Source of the DNA: Pedosphaera sp.
GTDB lineage: Bacteria; Verrucomicrobiota; Verrucomicrobiia; Limisphaerales; SIAT01
Reading direction: 5' to 3'
DNA length: 6,718 bases
NCBI GenBank assembly: GCA_009691645.1
Contig: SIAT01000100.1
Span: forward strand, 1 to 6,718
Shown here in pieces: positions 1 through 5,037 of the stretch (the first letter of the stretch is position 1; each line of letters begins with the position of its first letter). A program made the position numbers and the translations under genes. The notes below the pieces were generated by a model. It was not told the origin of the DNA and ran no database searches. It was given only the letters and a program-made list of their open reading frames with translations.

Positions 1-702
1 TTCCTTGGCGGCCCTGTTCGCCGCGGCGCGCGGGCCGAAGAGAGCGGTGCCGATGCGGATGAGCGTCGCGCCTTCCTCAATGGCCACCTCGAAATCGCCA
101 CTCATCCCCATCGAAAGCTCCGGCAACGGCGCACCGAGAATCTGCTCGCACTGTTCCTTGATCTCACGCAACCGGCGGAAGACCGGCCGCACCTTCTCCG
201 GCGTGGTTGACCACGGCGCAACGGTCATCAACCCGTGGATCTCGAGACGCGGCAGGGCGTTGAGTTGCTTGAATTCGGCGAGCAGCGTCTCCGACTGGTA
301 GCCGAACTTGCTCGCTTCACCGGCGACGTTCACTTCGAGCAGCATCGGCAGCGTCTTCGCCGCCTTCTCGCACACCTTGTCCAACTCCTGCGCGAGATGG
401 AGACTGTCCACGCTCTCGACCATCTCGAAGCACTGCGCGGCATCGCGGCACTTGTTGCTCTGCAAATGGCCGATGAAATGCCAGCGGGCCGCGTTGGGAC
501 AGAGCGGAATCTTCGCGCGCGCCTCCTGTACTTTGTTCTCGCCGAACAATGTCAGCCCCAAATCCATCGCCGCACGGACGGTCTCGGGCGGATGGTTCTT
601 CGTGATCGCGACGAGCCGCACGGAGCCGGCGTCGCGACCGGCGCGAGCGCAGGCCGCCGCGATGCGCTGCTGGATGGATGCAAGATTTACGGCCAAGTCC
701 AT
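1..702 (-). CDS. yggS: YggS family pyridoxal phosphate-binding protein (partial at C-terminus)
   Basis: This is the PLP homeostasis protein of the YggS/PROSC (PLPBP) family, a cytosolic single-domain TIM-barrel protein that binds pyridoxal 5'-phosphate but has no known catalytic activity. The translation begins MDLAVNLASIQQRI and carries VAITKN with the predicted PLP-Schiff-base lysine at K35, the FGENKVQEA motif at residues 53-61, WHFIGHLQSNK at 74-84, GLMTV in the middle, and the phosphate-binding C-terminal block LSMGMS (196-201) followed by IRIGTALFG (215-223). The ATG at 702 matches the family's usual N-terminus. The frame is open for 234 codons and runs off the left edge. Family members are about 220-240 residues, so only a few residues are probably missing. 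There is no Shine-Dalgarno sequence. A TATATT hexamer lies five bases upstream, so the mRNA may be leaderless. The gene is divergent from the EVE-domain gene. The family assignment is secure; the physiological role here is known only by family. Confidence 0.96.
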   Translation of the reverse strand, partial: MDLAVNLASIQQRIAAACARAGRDAGSVRLVAITKNHPPETVRAAMDLGLTLFGENKVQEARAKIPLCPNAARWHFIGHLQSNKCRDAAQCFEMVESVDSLHLAQELDKVCEKAAKTLPMLLEVNVAGEASKFGYQSETLLAEFKQLNALPRLEIHGLMTVAPWSTTPEKVRPVFRRLREIKEQCEQILGAPLPELSMGMSGDFEVAIEEGATLIRIGTALFGPRAAANRAAKE

Positions 703-707
703 CTCGC

Positions 708-737
708 AATATAAACACCCGGGCGCCGTTGAACCAA
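708..737 (-). promoter_or_regulatory. Candidate promoter of yggS
   Basis: Reading the minus strand, TTGGTT (737-732) and TATATT (713-708) are separated by 18 bp and resemble sigma-70 -35 and -10 boxes. The -10 box ends five bases before the ATG at 702, which would put the transcript start at or next to the start codon. The -35 box overlaps that of the opposing candidate promoter. This rests only on matches to consensus. Confidence 0.35.
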
Positions 738-759
738 GAATTTCATCACCGCGTAAAAT
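729..759 (+). promoter_or_regulatory. Candidate promoter of the EVE-domain gene
   Basis: TTGAAC (729-734) and TAAAAT (754-759) are separated by 19 bp, slightly longer than ideal. The first in-frame ATG of the downstream reading frame (758) lies inside the -10 box. If this promoter is real, translation must therefore begin further downstream, which agrees with the GTG at 815. The site sits back to back with the yggS promoter candidate. Confidence 0.3.
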
Positions 760-797
760 GAAACCGCGCGCAAAGAATCTTGGCGGCACGGTGACTT

Positions 798-814
798 GGC
801 GGTTAACTTCCGCC
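798..814 (+). other. Short inverted repeat abutting the EVE start codon
   Basis: GGCGG (798-802) and CCGCC (810-814) pair across a 7-base loop immediately before the GTG at 815. In the mRNA this would form a 5-bp GC-only stem next to the initiation codon. It may affect initiation or be chance in GC-rich DNA. Confidence 0.3.
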
Positions 815-1228
815 GTGAACTACTGGCTGGCGAAGTCGGAGCCGGAAGCGTACGCGTGGGCGACCTTCGTGAAAGACGGCCGCACCGCGTGGACCGGCGT
901 GCGGAATTTTCAGGCGCGAAACAATCTGCGCGCGATGCGACGCGGCGATCTCGTCCTCTTCTACCACAGCGTGAGCGAGAAGCAGATTGTCGGCATCGCG
1001 AAGGTGGCGAAGGAATCTTACGCCGATCCCACAGCCGCCGAGGGCGATTGGTCGTGCGTGGACCTCGTACCCGCGAAGCCGCTCTCTCGCCCCGTGACAC
1101 TCGACCAGATCAAAGCCGACGCCGTGCTCCGCGAAATGCCGCTCGTGCGCCAATCGCGCCTCTCCGTCACGCCGCTCACCGAGAAACAATTCCGGCACCT
1201 GCTCAAGCTGGGCGGGACGAAGGCGTGA
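815..1228 (+). CDS. EVE domain-containing protein (Thy28/THYN1-like)
   Basis: This 137-residue protein consists of one EVE domain, a PUA-like fold found in bacteria and in eukaryotic THYN1. EVE domains are known or proposed to bind modified bases in nucleic acids; the cellular role of the stand-alone bacterial form is unsettled. The signature is clear: NYWLAKSEPEAYAW at the start, then GRTAWTGVRNFQARNNLR (22-39) and MRRGDLVLFYHS (41-52), with the basic C-terminal segment typical of the family. I chose the GTG at 815 because family members begin with M-x-Y-W-L. An ATG at 758 would add 19 residues with no similarity to the family, and it falls within a candidate -10 box. There is no Shine-Dalgarno sequence. 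A short inverted repeat (798-814) abuts the start codon. The gene stands alone, divergent from yggS and 114 bp before the VOC gene. The family is certain; the start is probable. Confidence 0.92.
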   Translation: MNYWLAKSEPEAYAWATFVKDGRTAWTGVRNFQARNNLRAMRRGDLVLFYHSVSEKQIVGIAKVAKESYADPTAAEGDWSCVDLVPAKPLSRPVTLDQIKADAVLREMPLVRQSRLSVTPLTEKQFRHLLKLGGTKA

Positions 1229-1252
1229 TGCCGGGTCTGCCACAGAAGGCAC

Positions 1253-1298
1253 AGAGACGTGGATGGATGAAAATACCATTGCCCCACTCCGCGTCTCT
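1253..1298. repeat. Intergenic inverted repeat between EVE and VOC genes
   Basis: The arms AGAGACGTGGA (1253-1263) and TCCGCGTCTCT (1288-1298) pair over 11 bp with a single G-T wobble around a 24-base loop, in which TGG (1264-1266) can also pair with CCA (1284-1286). A run of five T follows only after about 17 bases (1317-1321), so this is not a classic intrinsic terminator. It may act as a loose terminator for the EVE gene. It may also be a copy of a dispersed repeat, because the flanking CACAGAAGGCACAGAG wording recalls intergenic repeats I associate with Verrucomicrobia-type genomes. The pairing is visible in the sequence; both functions are inference. The rest of the 1229-1342 gap shows nothing else I can name. 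Confidence 0.5.
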
Positions 1299-1342
1299 AC
1301 GGCAAATCACACTCGATTTTTGCAGCTTCACATCGAACCCAC

Positions 1343-1753
1343 ATGAACACTGAACTTTTCTCTGCCGAGCATCTCGGTCTGCCCGCCCAAAATTCCACTG
1401 CGCTCAAAGACTGGTACTGCCGAGTGCTCGGCGCGCGACTCGTCTTCGATAACGGTCAGACGCCTCCGGCTTACTTCCTCGAGTTGCCAGGCGGTCTGAT
1501 GATCGAGATCTACGAAGGCGACTTCGCGCTCAAAGAAACGAGCGACAACAGCCTCAGGGGCTGGCGGCACCTCGCGATCCGTTGTGACTCGATCGAGGCG
1601 GCGCGCACGGAACTCGAGCGGCGCGGCGTGGCGTTCGATCAACCGGTGAAACCGGCCGGCGGCGGCGGGCGCGTGCTCTTCTTCAAAGACGCCGAGAACA
1701 ATCTGCTCCACCTCGTCGAGCGTCCGGCGGAATCAATCTTCCGCCGTGGATGA
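1343..1753 (+). CDS. VOC family protein (glyoxalase/bleomycin resistance/dioxygenase superfamily)
   Basis: This 136-residue protein is a single vicinal-oxygen-chelate domain, built from two beta-alpha-beta-beta-beta modules that usually bind a divalent metal. It starts with the first strand (SAEHLGLPAQN) and the helix LKDWYCRVLGARLVF, then has FLELPGGLMIEIYEG. The second module is RHLAIRCDSIEAARTELERRG, ending in FFKDAENNLLHLVER. Residues in the classical metal-ligand positions are H10, E55, H76 and E126, so the metal site looks intact. The superfamily includes glyoxalase I, fosfomycin and bleomycin resistance proteins, isomerases and dioxygenases. Nothing here picks a substrate, and it is not named as glyoxalase I. 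The ATG at 1343 is the natural start, because the first strand begins a few residues later. There is no obvious Shine-Dalgarno sequence. A perfect 8-bp hairpin lies over its last codons. The polyprenyl synthase gene follows on the same strand, but probably from its own promoter. Confidence 0.88.
   Translation: MNTELFSAEHLGLPAQNSTALKDWYCRVLGARLVFDNGQTPPAYFLELPGGLMIEIYEGDFALKETSDNSLRGWRHLAIRCDSIEAARTELERRGVAFDQPVKPAGGGGRVLFFKDAENNLLHLVERPAESIFRRG
1725..1746 (+). terminator. Perfect 8-bp hairpin at the 3' end of the VOC gene
   Basis: CGGCGGAA (1725-1732) and TTCCGCCG (1739-1746) are exact complements around the six-base loop TCAATC, ending five bases before the stop codon. No T-tract follows, so it is not a textbook intrinsic terminator. 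Its position between the VOC gene and the next promoter suggests RNA 3'-end formation or protection. The structure is certain on paper; the function is inferred. Confidence 0.4.
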
Positions 1754-1773
1754 CGTGCGGGCGTTTGGAGAAT

Positions 1774-1802
1774 TTGACTTGGCCGCGCGCGAAACGTAGA
1801 TT
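1774..1802 (+). promoter_or_regulatory. Strong promoter candidate of the polyprenyl synthase gene
   Basis: TTGACT (1774-1779) and TAGATT (1797-1802), separated by the ideal 17 bp, match sigma-70 consensus at five and four of six positions. The element lies just after the VOC stop codon. The expected transcription start is about 1809-1810, which coincides with the ATG at 1810 and implies a leaderless or almost leaderless message. It also argues against the ATG at 1750 as the start. Confidence 0.55.
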
Positions 1803-1809
1803 CACAGCG

Positions 1810-2841
1810 ATGTTGCAACCGCAACCCACCGGGGACATCCCCACACTTTCCCCTGCCACCGACTGGGGCCGGCTCATCCAGCCGGCCGAGCCGTTCCTGC
1901 AAAGCGTCGCCGCGAGGCTCGCCGAGCAGGTGCGGGCGTTCGATCCCTCCATCGCCGCGATGGCGCGTTACGCGCTGACGAATCAAGGCAAACAACTGCG
2001 GCCCGCACTGGTCTCGCTCAGCGGCGTCGCGGTCGGCAAGTTGAGCGAAGCGCACGTGACCGTCGCCGTGATCATCGAGATGGTCCACCTCGCCACGCTC
2101 GTGCACGACGATGTGATGGACGAGGCGCGGATGCGGCGGCAGCGGCCGACGCTCGCGGCGCAGTGGGGCAACGAAGTTTCGGTGTTGTTGGGCGATTGTC
2201 TCTTCGCCGAAGCGGTGCGGTTGGCGGCCAGTTTTCCAACGCCGGACATCTGTCGTGCGGTGGGCGCGGCGACGAAGAACGTCTGCACCGGCGAGATTTT
2301 GCAGACGATGCGGCGTGGCGACTTCCTCATCTCGCGCGCGGATTATTTCCAAGCCGTCACGATGAAGACGGCCGAGCTCTTCGCGCTCTCGTGCGAGTTG
2401 GGCGCGCTGCTGGCCGGCGCGAATGCCACGGGGCAGCAGGCGCTGCGCGAGTACGGGCTGGCACTCGGCACGGCTTATCAGGTTTACGATGATTGCCTCG
2501 ACATTTTCGGCACGGAAGCGCAGGCGGGCAAATCGCTCGGCACAGACCTCGCCACGGGCAAAGTGACGTTGCCGGTGCTCATCGCGCGGGAACGGTTGGC
2601 GCCGGCGGAACGCGAACGGCTGCTCGGAATGTTGCGCACGTGGAAACCGGAGATGGAACCGGCGCTGGCGGATCTGCTGCGACAGGCGAACGCGCTGGCG
2701 GAATCGCGCGGGGTGATCGGCGGCTATCTCACCACGGCCCGAAATGCGCTGGCTGGTCTGCCGCAAAGCGAATCGCTGCTGGGGCTGTTCGGCCTCACCG
2801 CCTTCCTCGGCCAGCAGGTCGAGGCGCTGGGCGCGGAGTAA
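1810..2841 (+). CDS. Long-chain polyprenyl diphosphate synthase (IspB/HepT-type)
   Basis: This 343-residue soluble enzyme is a trans-prenyltransferase that extends an allylic diphosphate with isopentenyl diphosphate. In order it shows GKQLR (60-64), the first aspartate-rich motif HDDVMDEARMRRQRPT (99-114, DDxxD at 100-104), LLGDCLF with D129, GE at 161-162, KT at 186-187, and the second aspartate-rich motif YQVYDDCLDIFG (223-234). The TDLATGKVTLP block follows. All expected Mg2+ and diphosphate contacts are present. The residues before the first motif (HLATLVHDD) are small, as in octa- and nonaprenyl synthases, and not the aromatic type of farnesyl or geranylgeranyl synthases. A quinone side-chain role is therefore likely, but the chain length is not provable by eye. 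An ATG at 1750 overlaps the VOC stop and would give 363 residues. I prefer 1810 because of the promoter at 1774-1802 and the unconserved extra residues. It converges with the CvpA-like gene. Confidence 0.93.
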   Translation: MLQPQPTGDIPTLSPATDWGRLIQPAEPFLQSVAARLAEQVRAFDPSIAAMARYALTNQGKQLRPALVSLSGVAVGKLSEAHVTVAVIIEMVHLATLVHDDVMDEARMRRQRPTLAAQWGNEVSVLLGDCLFAEAVRLAASFPTPDICRAVGAATKNVCTGEILQTMRRGDFLISRADYFQAVTMKTAELFALSCELGALLAGANATGQQALREYGLALGTAYQVYDDCLDIFGTEAQAGKSLGTDLATGKVTLPVLIARERLAPAERERLLGMLRTWKPEMEPALADLLRQANALAESRGVIGGYLTTARNALAGLPQSESLLGLFGLTAFLGQQVEALGAE

Positions 2842-2858
2842 GTTTCCCCTTCATCAAA

Positions 2859-2890
2859 CCGCAGCGAAGGCGCAACGGCTTTTCGTGCGG
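2859..2890. terminator. Weak bidirectional hairpin between convergent genes
   Basis: In the 53-bp gap between the convergent stop codons, CCGCA-G-CGAA (2859-2868) pairs with TTCG-TGCGG (2882-2890). This gives nine base pairs with one bulged G around a 13-base loop. Neither side is followed by a clear T-tract. It could terminate both messages, but this is a weak call made on position. Confidence 0.3.
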
Positions 2891-2894
2891 GGCT

Positions 2895-4340
2895 TCAATC
2901 CGTCACGCGCTCGAAGATGAACGTCTCGTTGCCGAACTGAACGCTCAGCTTGTTGCTGCCAGCAGGCTGGAGATCGCTGGCGATCTTCAAGGCCGGCACC
3001 GGCACAACGACGGGTGGCCGAACAACGGGCGGCGGCATCGTCCCCACCGGAAGCGCATTGGTAGCCGGTGGCAACGTCAACACACTGGCGGCGCGACCCG
3101 CTTCGACGGAAAGTTTGTCTCCTTCCTTTTTCCACGTGCCCTTCGCGAGCATCCGCGGGGGGCCAGTGAGGAGGTTGATGGGAATGGTCGGCACCACGAG
3201 GGTGATGTTGGTGGTAAGACTCATGATTTCACCCTCTGTCCCTATTTTGCGCGTGATCCTTGGTTGCGGGCTGATTCCCAAGGGCACCATGCGCCCCTCG
3301 AGAAAAGCCTGCTGGTCGGTGCCGAAACTGAGCGTGAGGCCGAACGCGGCGATCTTGAGGTAATTGCCCAGACGCACGCGGTCGGGCTGCAGGACCTGTT
3401 TGTACTTCGAGAGGAATTGTTCCTCGGTGTTCTTCGCATCAAACCGCCAATAGCCGACCAGCGGATCGTCCTTCCACTTCGCGGACTTGCCGGTGTTGAG
3501 GAAGCTGACGAGGTCGGCCTTGTCCATCTTGTCGTACTCGGCCCGCAGTTCGGTGTTCTGGATGAGGCCGAGAATCTTGGGATGCGTCAGGATCAGGACG
3601 ATGTTGCTCTTGCCTTTGATGAGCGAGACGAGGTTCGTGTCGGCGACCAGATCCTTGATGTCATCGCGGTGCTGCAATGAAATCAGATTCGGATACGTGA
3701 CGAGCCGCTCGTACGCGTTCGGATTGTTGTAGAGCAGGCCGACGAGATCGGCGGTCTCGTAATACTCCACCGGCGCGAGGCCGAAGACGGCCGCGAACTT
3801 GCCGAGGCCGGTGGATTGCGCGCCATCGTAGAGGCCGTTCAGGAACTTCAACCCGCCGTGGGTATCCTCGGACTTCACCTGGCCCGTCGCGTAGCCGGTC
3901 ATCCAGATGCCCACGCTGACCACGACGAGATAGATGATCCCCGTGAAGAGACCGAGCACGAGGCCGAGGTTCTTGTTCATCCGATCCCAACGCAAGAACT
4001 GCTGATTGTGCTCACGATCCCCACGCAAGAACTGCGCATCATCGTGCTCATCGAGATACTTGTAATGCAGGTACACCCTGCGCTGAAGAACACCGCCGAC
4101 CGACGCCACGGCGACAATGATGGCCAGGAAGGCCATGACCGGCGGCAACACCGCTTTCCAGATCGGGTGCGGCAGCCCCACCAACTCGGGCACCCACACG
4201 AAGAGTTCGCCCAACATCGGCGCGACGACGGCCGCGACAAGGGCGCCCACAAACGAGGCGAGCGAGTAAATCATCCCCGCCGCACGGCCGGTGGTGGCGT
4301 AGAACGCGATGATGAACAGCGCCAGAAGCCAGATTGTCAT
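2895..4340 (-). CDS. CvpA-like membrane protein with large uncharacterised C-terminal region
   Basis: This 481-residue protein begins with a CvpA-like membrane module. Hydrophobic segments lie at about residues 2-16, 22-43, 63-83 and 125-147, with the family-like GRAAGMIYSLASFVGALVAA stretch. CvpA was named for colicin V production; the molecular role of its relatives is unclear. Residues 97-119 hold an imperfect in-frame duplication (AQFLRGD and QQFLRWD). After the last membrane segment come about 120 residues of short predicted helices (198-284, recurring Leu and Pro), then a part rich in short strands (WKDDPLVGYWRF at 289-300, GTWKKEGDKLSV at 401-412). A proline/valine-rich stretch (436-450) leads to the final FIFERVTD. 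CvpA proteins are usually about 160-220 residues, so more than half of this one is extra. I chose the ATG at 4340 because the first membrane segment starts there; a GTG at 4394 would add 18 polar residues. It is divergent from the Rieske gene. The CvpA assignment is moderate and the C-terminal function is unknown. Confidence 0.65.
   Translation of the reverse strand: MTIWLLALFIIAFYATTGRAAGMIYSLASFVGALVAAVVAPMLGELFVWVPELVGLPHPIWKAVLPPVMAFLAIIVAVASVGGVLQRRVYLHYKYLDEHDDAQFLRGDREHNQQFLRWDRMNKNLGLVLGLFTGIIYLVVVSVGIWMTGYATGQVKSEDTHGGLKFLNGLYDGAQSTGLGKFAAVFGLAPVEYYETADLVGLLYNNPNAYERLVTYPNLISLQHRDDIKDLVADTNLVSLIKGKSNIVLILTHPKILGLIQNTELRAEYDKMDKADLVSFLNTGKSAKWKDDPLVGYWRFDAKNTEEQFLSKYKQVLQPDRVRLGNYLKIAAFGLTLSFGTDQQAFLEGRMVPLGISPQPRITRKIGTEGEIMSLTTNITLVVPTIPINLLTGPPRMLAKGTWKKEGDKLSVEAGRAASVLTLPPATNALPVGTMPPPVVRPPVVVPVPALKIASDLQPAGSNKLSVQFGNETFIFERVTD
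3982..4050 (-). repeat. Imperfect tandem duplication (33 and 36 bp) inside the CvpA-like gene
   Basis: Bases 3982-4014 and 4015-4050 are adjacent copies, both starting CGATCC, sharing ACGCAAGAACTGC and ending GTGCTCA. The second copy carries three extra bases. On the coding strand they encode DEHDDAQFLRGD followed by REHNQQFLRWD. The duplication is in frame and falls in the loop before the fourth membrane segment. Confidence 0.8.
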
Positions 4341-4346
4341 GGCCGA

Positions 4347-4375
4347 TTGATAGCCGCCGGCCCTTTGGCTTGCAC
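4347..4375 (-). promoter_or_regulatory. Weak promoter candidate of the CvpA-like gene
   Basis: On the minus strand a -10-like TATCAA (4352-4347) lies six bases before the ATG at 4340, with a poor -35 match GTGCAA (4375-4370) 17 bp upstream. It is listed mainly because the spacing to the start codon repeats that seen before yggS and the polyprenyl synthase gene. Confidence 0.2.
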
Positions 4376-4407
4376 GAAGAAAAAGGACCGCCACCGACAG
4401 CAGAAGA

Positions 4408-4436
4408 TTGCCTTCAGATTGCGGTCGTTATATGAT
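4408..4436 (+). promoter_or_regulatory. Promoter candidate of the Rieske-cytochrome b operon
   Basis: TTGCCT (4408-4413) and TATGAT (4431-4436) with a 17-bp spacer match sigma-70 consensus at four and five of six positions. Transcription would begin near 4443, giving a leader of about 50 bases before the ATG at 4492. The element sits in the divergent gap upstream of the CvpA-like gene. Confidence 0.5.
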
Positions 4437-4475
4437 GCACTGAATTATGGTCGCGCAAGCCAGTCGAATGGTTGC

Positions 4476-4484
4476 GGAGGAAAG
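4476..4484 (+). promoter_or_regulatory. Shine-Dalgarno sequence deciding the Rieske start
   Basis: GGAGGAAAG is the only strong anti-16S match I see before any start codon in the window. It lies 11 bases (measured from GGAGG) upstream of the ATG at 4492 and favours that codon over the in-frame ATGs at 4447 and 4468. Confidence 0.55.
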
Positions 4485-4491
4485 TCGTACT

Positions 4492-5037
4492 ATGCACCAA
4501 CAACATGACCCGAAAAATCCGGCACGGCGGAATTTCTTCGCCGAGGGGGCCTCGGTCGTCATCGGCGGGATCATCGGCGTCGTACCCGTCGTCGCCGGTG
4601 CGCGTGTGTTGCTCGATCCGCTCCGGCGCAAATCCAAAAACGGCGCGGCCATCCGCGTGGCCTCGCTCGAGGCACTGCCGCCCGATGGTGTGCCGCGGAA
4701 GTTCCCCGTCATCTCCACGCGCACGGATGCGTGGAACAAAAGCACCGCTCCCATCGGCGCGGTCTATCTTCGCCGCACGCCGGAGGGTGTGGTGACGGCG
4801 CTGAACGTGGTCTGCCCGCACGCGGGTTGCTTCGTCGATTTCGTGATGGATAAAAACTGTTACCTCTGCCCCTGTCACAACAGCACGTTCAAGACGGATG
4901 GCGCGATTGGCGACGCGAAAAGCCCCAGTGCGCGCGCTCTCGATTCTTTGGAAGTAGAAGTCCGCGGCGGTAAGGATGTCTGGGTCAAATTCCAGAACTT
5001 CCAGGCCGGTCACGCTGAAAAGATTCCCTGCACATGA
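4492..5037 (+). CDS. Rieske iron-sulfur protein of a cytochrome bc/b6f-type complex
   Basis: This 181-residue subunit carries electrons from quinol at the Qo site to cytochrome c. The N-terminus has a twin-arginine-like ARRNFF (residues 11-16) before one hydrophobic anchor (about 20-41), as expected for a Tat-exported, membrane-anchored Rieske protein. The 2Fe-2S site is complete. CPHAGC (108-113) and CPCHNS (126-131) give cluster ligands C108, H110, C126 and H129, with C113 and C128 placed for the usual disulfide. Departures from the classical CTHLGC and CPCHGS boxes are P for T, A for L and N for G. S131 is kept, but F133 replaces the tyrosine that normally hydrogen-bonds the cluster. That change is known from mutants to lower the redox potential. 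The start at 4492 follows from the GGAGG upstream; ATGs at 4447 and 4468 are possible, and 4447 would give 196 residues. The stop overlaps the cytochrome b start by four bases (ATGA), so the two are co-transcribed and probably translationally coupled. Confidence 0.93.
   Translation: MHQQHDPKNPARRNFFAEGASVVIGGIIGVVPVVAGARVLLDPLRRKSKNGAAIRVASLEALPPDGVPRKFPVISTRTDAWNKSTAPIGAVYLRRTPEGVVTALNVVCPHAGCFVDFVMDKNCYLCPCHNSTFKTDGAIGDAKSPSARALDSLEVEVRGGKDVWVKFQNFQAGHAEKIPCT

Noticed and set aside
308..814. Long upstream extension of the EVE reading frame
   Set aside because: It is antisense to yggS, and the EVE domain begins at residue 2 from the GTG at 815.
1750..1809. ATG at 1750 overlapping the VOC stop as the polyprenyl synthase start
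   Set aside because: The ATGA overlap is tempting, but the extra 20 residues look like no family member and a consensus promoter lies inside this stretch.
1639..2766. A 375-codon open frame on the minus strand opposite the polyprenyl synthase gene
   Set aside because: Its translation is rich in Arg, His and Gln and has no recognisable motif. The plus strand holds a complete prenyltransferase with all motifs, so this is a GC-driven antisense frame.
2493..3680. A 395-codon plus-strand frame spanning the end of the synthase gene and the CvpA-like gene
   Set aside because: It is out of phase with the synthase and antisense to the membrane protein, and its composition is low-complexity Gly/Arg/His.
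3816..4508. A 230-codon plus-strand frame opposite the start of the CvpA-like gene
   Set aside because: It lies antisense to clear membrane segments, has a His/Arg-rich translation and crosses the divergent promoter region.
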